Source: Margaritispora aquatica (taxonomy: Eukaryota > Ascomycota > Leotiomycetes > Helotiales > Discinellaceae). From it: a DNA stretch of 64,000 bases. Both the position numbers and the translations under genes were made by a program. The stretch's first letter is position 1. Every line of letters starts with the position of its first letter. The DNA lies in assembly GCA_007644065.1 (NCBI GenBank), contig VJWN01000003.1, positions 1,240,001-1,304,000 on the forward strand. The letters are read 5' to 3'. Of the stretch, positions 35,667 through 46,900 are shown piece by piece. Under the pieces are notes generated by a model. That model was not told the DNA's origin. It saw only the letters and a list, made by a program, of their open reading frames with translations, and made no database searches.

Positions 35667-36098
35667 ATGTCAATTATCGCCTGCCGTAAATACACCCCCG
35701 GGACTTACGCAGGTCCAACGAGGAGTCTTGCGGAGGAAGAACTAGCAGAGTTAATCAAGAAATTAGCTAAACAGGCCCAGAAATAGCGTCGCAAGGAAGC
35801 ACGAAAGACTAAGGCTAAGGCGAGAGAAAGAAATGTGGTGGTAGATGGGGAGGCTGAGGATCTACCGGCTTACGTTGATGTTGAGGTTGAGGTTGAAGTT
35901 GAAGTTGGCGACGACTCTGACTCTGACCCCGACTCTGATGGCGACGATGTTGTTGATGATGATTAGGATGACTTACCGACTTATACCGAAGCTGCTGCAG
36001 AGTCGAAGGGTGAAAGAAAGGAAAGAGCATGGAGAGAAATGATGGAGCGGGTTATGGTGTGGAAAAAGAATGTGTCTGGTAGGAATATCGATTTGTAG
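35667..36098 (+). pseudogene. Hypothetical gene interrupted by two in-frame TAG codons
   Basis: From ATG at 35667 to TAG at 36096-36098 one frame runs 143 codons with stops only at 35784-35786 and 35964-35966, both TAG. The encoded text stays protein-like across both: MSIIACRKYTPGTYAGPTRS, a helical Glu/Lys stretch, a lysine/arginine-rich segment, an acidic run of Val/Glu and Asp/Ser, then DDLPTYTEAAAESKGERKE. The first stop follows AKQAQK and precedes RRKEARK, where a Gln is plausible (CAG to TAG). I do not recognise the protein; the dominance of charged low-complexity segments limits inference. Most likely a recently decayed gene, possibly by RIP-type mutation. Readthrough is a less likely alternative. 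Confidence 0.55.
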
Positions 36099-36164
36099 AG
36101 GGAGATTGTGTGAAGTCTGAAAGAACAAACCTAGATCGAAAAGGCTCGAGGTGCGCTTACTCTG

Positions 36165-36450
36165 CTCGATGCATTTTAAAATATCGAGATTTTAGCTTTC
36201 CATTGAAGCTGTCTTATGAAATACAATCAGATTCTAGATCTAGCAGAGCTTTTGTCGCATATCGCAACCAGGATGTATACAGTGTAGAATCGAATAACAA
36301 CCTGCTAGGCTTCACTAAAAGCTATGCCTTGACTTTCTGTTGCATATCGAGACATGGGATGGTCATAGTGTAGATTCAACTACTATTCTACTAAGCATCA
36401 CCAACAGCGATATCTGAACCTTTGTTGCATATCGTATCTGTGCCGTATCT
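36165..36450 (+). repeat. Tandem repeat with about 85-bp period, three to four diverged copies
   Basis: A GCATATCG core occurs at 36257, 36342 and 36427, exactly 85 bp apart, with a weaker copy (GCATTTTAAAATATCGAG) at about 36171. Each unit continues with a GTGTAGAATCGAA/GTGTAGATTCAA segment and CTGCTAGGC/CTACTAAGC. Copies differ mostly by transitions. It follows directly after the pseudogene. No coding frame supported. Confidence 0.7.
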
Positions 36451-36935
36451 CTACTGACAGGTTCAATAGCACCATCAGATCGGTACTATTGTTCATAGTT
36501 CATTGTTTCAAGTGTTGGTGCTGTAATAGTGTAGTATAGTGCGTTTCCTGTGGGTCAATCAGGACAATGAGGTTCCGATATCCTATCTGATATCCATAAT
36601 ACGCTGGAGGCAAAACGAACTATTGGAGCTAGGGAATATGATAAGAGTCGTTCACGATAGGAAGACTTGGCAATACTGAACTTTGAAGCAGTTTGTTCTT
36701 GTGGTTGTACTGGGCTTCATCATAAGGAGTTCGCCAAGAAATGTCCTCGGCTAATTTAAGTGGTGTAGAAAGCTCCCCAAACTTGACAGATATCCACACT
36801 GCTAATCTCGAGCAAAGATGGGAATGATTTAGAGTCATAAATGTAGTTTTCCACTTCTATTCACACCATCTAGTAGGCCCAAGCAAAAACTCCTTGACAT
36901 ATTAATTTCCGAGGTATCTCAAATCAAAGAAAAAC
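36451..36935. other. Intergenic spacer downstream of the S1 nuclease gene
   Basis: No gene or repeat that I can support; it contains the nuclease 3' flank. Confidence 0.5.
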
Positions 36936-38234
36936 CTAGATACCAGCAGCAGCAGCGTTTAACCAAGCAGCAAGTCTATATCCAGCCTTCGCAAACTGCA
37001 GCTTCACGACAGGCAAAGCAGCGGTGGTGTAAGCACCCGCCAAATCCACCGTCTCGACAGCCGAAACGCCCTTAGGAATCACAGTGGAGCAAACATACGC
37101 ATTCGAGTCGCTAGCCCAGACCATAGAGGAGCTGGTACCATTTGCAATATTCAAACCAGTGAGCCATCCAGCTGCAGCAGATTTGTAGGTGCCAGTCTTG
37201 ATGGCTGTGGTGAGAGTGGTGGCCCATGCTCGGGCGTCGGTTAGGGCGTAGCCTCCGCTGGTGTAGGTTTCGGGGATGCTAGTGTCCCACTACGGAGAAA
37301 GTGTTAGTCTGAGGAGGTGATTGTCAAGAGAAAGAGGGGAAGATAAGGAGAACGTACGACTGCGTGGAGGTTGGTCACGATGCCGTTGAAGGTCACGGGG
37401 ATGTCGTTGCCTCCTACGTCGAGGTTCTCGTCGTGGAGTGGCTGGTGAATGTCGCCAATGAACTGGACACAGAGAGTATGAGCTTATGATCGCTTACATG
37501 GTGCTTATCTGGACCAAGAAGGAAGAATGAGGGGCATGAGGTGGTTTTTCAGTGACGAAGACCAGGTCCCTCTGCAACGACGAGGCGAGCTCGAAATAGA
37601 GGTACACGGAGTATTGTGCCAGAAAAAGTTGCTCTTTTCATGACTTACGTGGACAAGCATCTAAATCGTGTCAGCAGTATTCTGATACCAAAAGGATCGC
37701 ACTCACCTTGGCAGCAATGGCAAGATTAGCAGCGCTCAAGCGACCATCTTGGACTCGTTGGGTCTATGATTCATTAGTCGAGTTTCGTCGGATCAAGTTC
37801 GCACACTTACATAGTTAGCAATGGCGCTGACGACACAGCCAGCAGCACCACAGTCACGAGCAAAGACAACACCACAAGAAGTTGGTGGTGAGTCCAGGGC
37901 ATCAATGTAATGGAAAGGCTTTGTGAAAAGCCCATCAGTAGTGTAACGATAAGAATCGGCCTTCTTAGGTCAGCGATAATATTTGAGAACAACAGAAAAA
38001 TCTACCCATGAAGCAACGGAAGCCAGATAATTGGCACTGGTATCTGCCAAAATTGTCTGGAACTTGGTGGCGGCATCAGCAGTCACTTATGAGGTCAATT
38101 GACAACTCCTACTAATCATCGATTTATAACTTACGAAAATCTTGAGCAATATATGCAATGGTAGCATGACCAAGTGAGCCCCAGCAGTTCACGCCAGAGG
38201 CAAGGAGGAGAGGAACGATAATCGAGAGCTTCAT
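36936..38234 (-). CDS. Secreted S1/P1-type nuclease (285 aa, seven exons with a 12-nt micro-exon)
   Basis: Exons on the minus strand: 38135-38234, 38006-38085, 37811-37960, 37707-37763, 37649-37660, 37358-37462 and 36936-37289, in frame throughout. S1/P1 nucleases are trinuclear-zinc enzymes that degrade single-stranded DNA and RNA outside the cell, supplying phosphate and nucleosides. Signal peptide about residues 1-17, so the mature chain begins with Trp (WGSLGHATIAYIAQDF) as the family requires for zinc binding. The other ligands are all visible: His in LGH, Asp in SWAD, His in PFHYIDA, the HFIGDIHQPLHDE group, and His/Asp in NLHAVWD. Cysteine pairs are retained (SCGVVFARDCGAAGC). The micro-exon encodes MLVH and carries one zinc-ligand His. 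Length matches the Aspergillus enzyme. Confidence 0.92.
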
Positions 38235-41200
38235 ATTGAGAAAAGCGATTGGTTGTTGGAAAGGTGGGTGGAGGTGGATGATTGTGAGAATGCTTGTAGC
38301 TGATCAACAAATATTGTTGAGGAGGTGAGCCTTTTATATGTTCATTCATTCTCTGTCACATTGGTAGTCGGAGATCGGAAAGATGCCAAAATTTATCAAT
38401 CCCTAGCTATCAAGCTAATATTGACTTGACATAGTTGATCCTGCAGGTGCTCCCTCACGTTGGAAGTCGAAAAAGTAGCAAGTGGGGCATCAATTCCAGA
38501 CCTCAAGTTCATGATTACTATAGGCCAAAAGAAGCTTCTGACTCGTTTGAAGGGCTTGAAAAGCCGAATATGTCCAATGAGAAAGCATTCTACTCATCCT
38601 GTCATAGCATAATGTACTCACTAAACTAGGTTGCTGATATCATTATCTCGCTGATCAGACCTAACCTAGAGCATACTTTACGGCTAAGAGCTATCATAAG
38701 TCTACTTACAAGCTTCGACAGCTTCCAAGATAGACAAAATAAGCCAAATGAATCTACTCCCGCAATAGATAATGTCCTTCGGTACCGCAATCCGGGGTAT
38801 ATACTCAAAGTAGAAGGTATCTAAATGATGTGTCTCCTGGATCGGCACTCACAGATCTTGATCTGCAGGCAAGTTAGGCAAGTGCAAGAACACAAGCAAT
38901 GGAACGTGCTTCTTGCCGTAAGCTGTGATGCTCTGATGCTGCAAAATCTCAATGAGAGGTTGGCAAGCGAGACACCACGCAAGCTCAAAGCACAAACACC
39001 TTCCGCATTCTGATACACTACCGGTACCTCACAAATACCGATTTCGCACACGTTCTGAAAGACATAAATAAGAGATATCTGAGTGGCTGATAGAAACGGT
39101 TGGCGGCGTGCCCCGCGCGAGTGCCGGAGGGGTAGTATATGCAGGTCATAACAAGCTTAACCGCCAAGGTTATCAAAGACGTATGTCGCAGGCCTTTGGT
39201 TGGCCACCACCACCACTGTACCTCCGTTCTCGAATGCACCGAGGCCTGGGCAGGGGTAAACAACCCACCAGATTATCGTCATGGAGGGGCGTGGAGTGTT
39301 GAACCGATGATGGGGCTGGTCTGGGCGCTTCAGACATAGGTGTCCCTCAACAGGAGGACTTCGTTGTCGACAACATCTGTTCGACCACGGTAGAAACATG
39401 TGATGATCAGCGGCAGCGATTGGAGGAGTTAGATACCCCGAACAAGGAAACGCAGGAAACGCAATATGCAAATTATAGATAGACCAGATGGTAATATGTT
39501 CTATTACAACTGCAGCTTGCAGGAAAAGCATCAATTCTCGTCACAGAAAGAGGATTCCCATCAATGTCCGCAGGCCCAAATAAATGCGACAAAACAGTAG
39601 TAATGCAATGCAAGATAGAATACGCAAAACGCAGAGATGAACACGTCTTCGATGCTATCCGATCCAAAAGACTTCGTTTTGCAAAGATGGAGATAAAGCT
39701 TGGCTGCATTATCTCTAATGCCAGTCAGACATTAATATCGTGGATATCAAAAGCTTCAGGCCAGCATGTGCCTCGCAAGCAGCATCTCCATTTGGTGAAT
39801 GTCCGCTGCATTAGGTAAAAGATCACGCGATCAATTGCTTAGTTCTGATCTAGACGTAGCATTCCTATCTTGCTTGGGAAATTGATAACGATAGCTTCTG
39901 ATGTCTATCATAGATTCGTGGGTAGTTCATGGCCGCTAAATCCGTTTTCAAGGCTGTAGATGGGGGTACTTGCTCGTCGTTCGTTAGAATTTTCGGGTTG
40001 AAAAGGATAATCTTACTTCTGCGATGTGTGTGATAATTTGACACATTTTATAACGCTTGGCTAATATGTATAAAGGTGATTGATCTTTTGCAAAGAAAGC
40101 GAAGACATCATGGGGCTCAAATGAAGCCAAGGTCGGCAATCGTAGCCAAGACTTGACGACAACCACCTCTGTTCTGTACCACCCACATCACAGATCGATA
40201 AGGTGCGACACTTTAACTGTATCTACTTCGTAGGATCATGCCAATCAATAGCAGCCAAAGATCTGCCAACATGGTAAATATGTGTTGAATTGTTTTCTCG
40301 TCTCACCAATGGTCAATTTGATTTGGCAGCAAGTGCTGCAAATAAGCTTGAGGATGTACTCTATGTATGAAATGAACGATCATACAATATGTTCAATGGC
40401 AGGTTTCGCATACACATCAATAAAGCTATGGAGTGGGTCACTTAAGTCTGTTGTGTGTTATGAGTAGTTTCCACCTGACAGCTTCACGATTTTTTTTTGG
40501 CTGTACCCTACGTACTCATGATGTCTGAGTTGGAGAAAGGCTAGCTTGGAAGAAAGCTAGATCAATCAGATACACGTTACTCAAACCATGTGAACTTTAT
40601 TGTTCCGAACTTAAGAACTGATGAACAACTGGTTGTATTTCTCTATAAACACCCCCCCCCCCCCCCCCTTCACACCTAAGAATCTCGAGCTATAGACACA
40701 ATGTTGTTATATACATGTCTATAGACTGTTAATTTATGGGCTAGAGTTACCGAAAAATGGTGAGTGTATAATCACCCTAATAGGCTATCTGATGAAAGTT
40801 GAGAACCATTGGCACGAACTCGACAATTTCTAGCTCTAAGCAGGTAAACAACCACATCTGCGTGCTCATGTAGGCCATCTGTATCTTTCAACCCAACTAT
40901 CACTAAATCATCTTTAAGTGCTTCTCAATCACATGGAATAGCTCCAAAACATAGAGAGAGCCATGAGAGTAAGCAGTGATCATTACACAATTCAGCAAAG
41001 TTACTATATGTAAGTCTTACGTTATCCTTGGAAGCTTACAGGTGATTTCCATAAGCTTACAGGCAATTGATATCGGGGGAAAATGTTGTGGTTTTAAAGG
41101 TGGAGTTCAAGGTGCGCGTCCTCGATGCAATGCAGTGAGATAAATGCAAGAATATTAGCTGAGACAGATGTGATTCGCCTTTAGGCCACGGTGGACAACC

Positions 41201-41677
41201 ACAACTAAAGGTAATCTGATGTGGTAATAGATGATTCAATTACCCAGACTTTGAGCATGGTAAATAATCCTATGCACACTGGTTGAGTGTGCAATCTCAT
41301 TTCACACATCAGAATGTTGTTTTCTCTATACCTTTCGTTTTATTGTCACCAACATATATAACTCGTTTGCGGAAGTGGAAAAAAAAAACGGTTTCCACAA
41401 CCACAACTCTTGTAGTCTAACCAATGTGTATTCTTAACCAGACAGACTATTTGAGCTGGAGATCACGAATCTCAGACTACCAATTGAACACCAGCTTTGG
41501 ACTTCATCTGACCTTAGTGAATTTGAGCATTTTTCGGCTTTCAGGAACACCTACACTGACTTCAACAATGTATGCAGAAAGAAACCAGACACCTGGATAG
41601 TAACATATAACAGCTTCAGTGGCTACTCTGTAGCATTTATATAATTTCCAATTAATACAATCATGCGTTCGTTATTC
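38235..41677. other. Long gene-poor region between S1 nuclease and LysM genes
   Basis: About 3.4 kb with short open frames only. Holds a homopolymer of 17 C at 40652-40668. A more GC-rich patch lies near 39100-39350. I see no supported gene, transposon end or RNA. Confidence 0.45.
40652..40668. repeat. Poly-C tract (17 C)
   Basis: Uninterrupted run of C in an AT-rich intergenic background. Length is likely unstable and may also be a sequencing artefact. Confidence 0.8.
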
Positions 41678-43183
41678 TCACATATTCGGCCAACTGTGAC
41701 CTAAAATTCTATTTGCAAATCCAACCACATACCCAGCCGTCGCGCCCAAGGCATTATTCAAATCCCTCTTATCCACACTCCCACTATTATACTTCCTAGC
41801 CGCTTCATACCAATTCCCCGTCTGGGCGAAATTCTGCTTCAACCCATCGCCCCTCGCCGTGCCCTCGGCGCCATCCCGCACCATCTGCAAAATAGACCCA
41901 GCAGGATCCGATGGGTTGAACGAAACTCCATCAAATGCTTGCATGATACCCGTGTTGTTGACGCCATTAAATGTGTTGCCAACTCGCACGTTGCCGCCAG
42001 ATTCTTGCATGATGATACATAGGATAATGCGAGCATCAATTCCAGACTCGGCTGAGACGATGGATATCGCTGTCCCGATGCTGGCGATTTCAGAGGGCGA
42101 GTTGGAGTATGACATCAACGCGGCGTTTTGAGCCCAGAGCGAGGAGTAGGATGCCCATAAGGATGGATCCGGGAAGTTGGATGCTGGGCCGCTGTAGTTC
42201 ACGAAGGCACCGCCAGTACTAGGTGCTGGAACCGAAATTCGTTCAGTAGGATTTGGTGCAACAGTCGCTGGAGAACTGCTTGTTGGTATGTTGATGACTT
42301 GGCCTATCTCTAATTTGGTTGGGATTACTCCAGGATTCGCTGATTCTATCGCTTCGACCGATAGGCCAAACCTTGCTGCAAGGGCGAAGAAAGAATCTCC
42401 TTTCTGTATCACATACGTTCCTGTAGGGGCCACGGGAGTGGGCGCTGGTACTGGTGATGGTGCTGGTACTGGAAGTGTAATTGGAACAGGATCTGGTGTT
42501 GGAGAAAGTCCATTTGGTATCACCATCTGAGCTCCGATGTGCAGGTCCATTGGGTTCATTGTTGGGTTAGCCGCCTCTAGTACCTCTGCAGTCGTCCCGA
42601 ATCTCTTTGCTATGGCGTAGAAATTGTCACCTGCTTGTATTGTGTAGCTGGACCCAGTCGAGGGCGTTAATATTGGAGCTGGAGCTGGCTGCTGTGGCTG
42701 TAATGGCACTGATGTCGACGCTGGAAGTATGATCTGTGATCCAATCTTCAGATCTCTGACGTTAACAGTTGGGTTTGCTGCCTCCAAAGCCGCTTCATCA
42801 ATTCCCAGCTTCTTGGCAATTGCATAAAACGTATCTCCTGCCTGGATGGTATACATCGTGCTAGAAGCTTGTAATCTCAAAACTTGTCCTATCTGAAGAG
42901 ACTCGGGGCGGACACCAGGATTTGCAGCTTCTATTGCGTCAACAGACCTTCCTAGCTTCCTAGCTATCGAGTAGAAAGTATCGCCAGCTTGAACAGTGTA
43001 GCCTGATGTATCGACTGCTAGGGAGAACACTTGTATTGATTCATCTCTTTGAGCCCCAATGTCTCGAGGAACGAATTGAGTTGATATAGTCCTCCTCGAG
43101 GCGCGTCGCAAGATGCTTGGGTGGGACTTTAAAGACTGCAGTTTGCCCCGCCAAAACGTTCTCGAAAACATGTTAGGCTGCAT
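41678..43183 (-). CDS. Four-LysM protein with C-terminal lysozyme/lytic-transglycosylase-like domain (501 aa)
   Basis: Single exon; the first ATG in the open frame is at 43183 (MQPNMFSRTFWRGKL...). Four LysM modules lie at about residues 62-105, 111-155, 180-223 and 257-300; each has Y-x-I/V-Q-x-GD-x-F-x-x-(I/L)A and a NP-x-(V/M) turn, separated by Pro/Thr/Ser-rich linkers. LysM binds N-acetylglucosamine polymers (chitin or peptidoglycan). The C-terminal 160 residues resemble the soluble-lytic-transglycosylase fold of the lysozyme superfamily: IIMQESGGN with the presumed catalytic Glu at about 394, then NTGIMQAFDG, and NWYEAARKYNSG. No classical signal peptide is seen. Instead the first 40 residues are Arg/Ser-rich without acids, as in mitochondrial presequences; a missed upstream signal exon is possible. 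Role in cleaving bacterial walls or binding chitin is inference. Confidence 0.85.
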   Translation of the reverse strand: MQPNMFSRTFWRGKLQSLKSHPSILRRASRRTISTQFVPRDIGAQRDESIQVFSLAVDTSGYTVQAGDTFYSIARKLGRSVDAIEAANPGVRPESLQIGQVLRLQASSTMYTIQAGDTFYAIAKKLGIDEAALEAANPTVNVRDLKIGSQIILPASTSVPLQPQQPAPAPILTPSTGSSYTIQAGDNFYAIAKRFGTTAEVLEAANPTMNPMDLHIGAQMVIPNGLSPTPDPVPITLPVPAPSPVPAPTPVAPTGTYVIQKGDSFFALAARFGLSVEAIESANPGVIPTKLEIGQVINIPTSSSPATVAPNPTERISVPAPSTGGAFVNYSGPASNFPDPSLWASYSSLWAQNAALMSYSNSPSEIASIGTAISIVSAESGIDARIILCIIMQESGGNVRVGNTFNGVNNTGIMQAFDGVSFNPSDPAGSILQMVRDGAEGTARGDGLKQNFAQTGNWYEAARKYNSGSVDKRDLNNALGATAGYVVGFANRILGHSWPNM

Positions 43184-43928
43184 ATTTGATGTTGGCAAGG
43201 GTTGTTCAAGAAGTGGAAACTTCTGACTATAAGACGTGAGATGTGCTTGCGTGCCACATGGGCTGAACGGAGATATCTACCGTATTATGAACTTATCCAC
43301 CACATTTTACTTGTGCCGATGAGGAGCAATGAACAATGTGATTGGCCGCCATTAAAATTTGAAGCTTCAAATGTAAACCTTTTCGAAGAACAAATATGTC
43401 TAAATCAAGCCATTTAGCTGTATGTGAAAACGCCTCGTCAGCCAAATTTCTTTCACAAGCGAGCTGGCGGTGAGATGTCTCACCTCCACTAAGCGGTGAG
43501 GTCCATGATTTGAGCCACGTTCGTGTGATGACAAGCGAGCTTCTCAGCCTCCAGACAGTGATGGATATCTACCTGAACTTGCACGGACGAACTAAAAAAC
43601 TTAACTAGGGGTCTAAATTTGTATTTGGATGGGACACTCAATCATTAGAACATCTATCAACCTGTCTTTCGACTTTGCGCTCTCGAAAATTGACCTACAA
43701 GTTATAGATTGAAAAGAATACTTGAAGACTTTCATCAAAAGTAAAGCGAAAGACTTACAAATGCAGTGCGTTATATATCAATGTGGTCATGCGAGTGTAA
43801 GTTTGAGTAACGACTCACAACTCTTTCTTTCTTGCGCCCCTATGTTGCGTATAATCGACATTACAAGTCTCCAAAGGGTATATCGCCATGCACATTGCTT
43901 AACGCCGTCTATAAAATAAAAACCCAAC
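43184..43928. other. Intergenic spacer between LysM gene promoter and IML1 3' end
   Basis: Both genes are on the minus strand. No gene seen; small open frames only. Confidence 0.5.
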
Positions 43929-46900
43929 TCAAAGTCCTTTGTCACCATCTGTGATGCTCCCTCTTGGACTGTCCTGTCTTGAACCCTCGCCCCCATTGCT
44001 AGATCCAATCTGAACGCTCGGTCGTCTGCCAAATTGCTGAATAGAATTACCAAATCCTGTATTCGGCATACTGCTCAGTCGCATTGGAGTCGGACTCGTA
44101 TCCCTCATAAACACACCAGGCGGCAGTCCTAGTGTTGGGATATTCGAGTCTAACAAGCTGCTCACGTACGGACTTCTCAGACTCGAAGGTGTTTCGCTTG
44201 ACTGCTGCGCTGCTTTCTCAAGTATCTCGTTGTAGAACATACCCAACATGTCAGCACTATGACAAAACGCTTCGAGCTCCTCTTTGATCGACTCTGGCGT
44301 CACAGCATTGGCTATTTTTGATCCGGCAAGGCTAGGTCCGAGAACGTCAGAACTGGCTCGTAAGATAGGAGACGCCACACTCGTAATGTGGGGAGAAGAA
44401 GTAGTAGTATCAATGGGACGGCTCATAGGAGAGTTAAGAGGAGTGGGCCTGTCGAAACCAGCACCACTATAGACAGAAGAAGAAGCCATGCGGGAATTAC
44501 GATCCGCACGGTCGGTCTTCACGTACCTGTCTGGTTCCCTTGCCGCCATTGTTCGATTGTTGAAAAGTCGATTGGCTAGTAACAGGAAGTTTCCTTCGTC
44601 TGTGATTTGTGCCAGCAGGATCCCGGAACGATGAATATATTGGGTGTATTTGAAGTCCGGTCGACCCCAAGAGTAGGTAACATCAACATTGCTGGGAAAG
44701 TTCTTTGCAGCTTCAATATCCAGAACGAAGTTGAATTTTTTCATGATTTGTTTTTGGTAGTAGTGTCGACTGGTAGGAATTAGTTGTGTCTTTGGCCCAA
44801 AGGAATTGGCATCATAATAAGTGTGTGGCATTTGGGGGGGAGGTTCCGCTGCGATATCAATGTTGTATGGGCTTCTGAATGGATGTACAGAAGTGATAGT
44901 GCATGCTTCTCCAATCGGTGCTTCTACAAGTCTGAGGCCATATCTCTCGGCAAATGTCGCCCATGATTCTATAGCATCTTCAATTAGCTTTGCAGTTACG
45001 TTCATCCAGTCAATTCTGATGTGGTAGCAGTTATCGGGATTGTGCAGACGGTCATAGTGAAGATTGATTCTTTCTGGTCGATACGATCTTTTGCGATGAT
45101 CGACATCGTACTTCATGACCTTGCTCAATGCTACCTTGGGTCTCTTCCCCGCTGGCAGAGCTGTGGTTGGTGTCGTTGTACCGGAATCCGAAGAGAACTC
45201 TTCATGACTTGACCCAGCTCGAGATCTACTAGGTCGAGGAGAATCCTTCATCATAGTTTCTGTCACAGGAGTAGGTGGTACCGAGTTGTCTCTTCGTTTT
45301 GACCCAAACCAGCCACTTCGTGATTCAGGTCTTTGTTTTGCGAATTCTCCGGCGATCTGATAAAAATATTGCCCATCTCTGAAGGGATGACGTCTCTCCA
45401 CATGAACAAAGATGCCTTCCTTGTTAGCCTCTCGAACAGTCTCCCCAACAAACTCTTTTTCTCTGATCTTTGGAAGCTCCTCCTTAATCATTAACCTATT
45501 TCCGAATTCCACAGCTTCCTCTCTTGTCTCGATGTCCTCAAAGTTCTCTATCAGCCACGTTGTCATATCAGACCCGATGAAACAATGATAATGGAGTCGG
45601 AAATGCCATCTCCGATTTTGCATCCTCACGCCCCCTAGTTCAATAGGTGATTGAATAGCCTCGGCCAATCCAGAGATATCGAACTTTGATGTACGAAAGC
45701 GCTCGTTCTCTAGTAACTGCGCACGGCGTGGACCTCCGTCTCCAGTCTCAACGAGAGGTAATGTTTCGAGCTCTGCTGTAACAACCACGGAAGGATCGTC
45801 GGTTTTATAAACAATATCGAGTGGATTTGGATCTTTGGTCTTCTTCGAAGCTAAGCTCCGAAATCGTCGCTCGGATACTGTTATAACTCTGTGCTTTTGC
45901 CACATCTGTGTAATCTTCTTGATTCCTTCTAGCCGGATCTCCTCTTCGTTGTCCTCACCCCTTTTTCTTTGCGACTGTGTCGGTCTCTCAACTGGTATCA
46001 GTACAAATCGGGCACGCCAAAAGCGCAGATTCTCAGACATTTCCTCATCACAACCAGAAATGTAAGTGTCTACGTAGTTCCAGTTGTATTCCTCTCTTGC
46101 CCTGCCGAGAAGAATTGGGCGCGACTCATAACCGTCTGCTAACGTGGTACGTATTGCAGGATTATAAAACATCGGTGAGTTAGACTCGGAACTGGTGGTC
46201 TGAGTTGTTGTTGGCTTTCTGACAAACATGTTGACTTCTATCTCGGTCTCGCCAACACACGATAATTGATGTATAATGTTTCCCATCGACATGAATACAC
46301 TTGTTCCCTCATTTGAGATACGCTCTCCATCGAAGATATTTGCAATCTTTAAAGCCTTTTGACCGAATGCTTCAGCAACAAATGGACCAATTACAATTTG
46401 AAATCCTTGAGAAAACCGCAAACTGATTAGCTCCCGTAAGAACTCCTCTCTTGACCTTGGAACTTCGTTGATATCGTCTTCAACGTTCTGAGAGATCTTG
46501 TAGGGTTTCTGTTCATACTCAGTCTCCAGTTGCTGTTTAGTCGGGAAGTACTCAGTGGTCAGTGGTACTGACGCCGGAGAGCAGAGAGATTTCCATTTCA
46601 TGGTTTTAGTCTTGATAGGTCTCGGGAACACATGCTGCCACCGTCGATATTGGCTTGGTCCAAGACTATCATTAACAGAAGGATTGGATGGATTCAAAAC
46701 GCTCAACCATGGAGACAATGCAGTTGTAGGGGAGAGAGTAGCAGGAAGTTCCGGTACCGATCCTGCAAGCAATTTTGAGGTGTACAGCCTTTGATCATCA
46801 TGTCGAGCAGGCTGTGTTGATGTAGAATCGTTGAGTTCGTGAAGCGAGCCGAGGACGGATCGTGATTTAAATTGATTTGTAGAGTCAAGAGATTGTAAAG

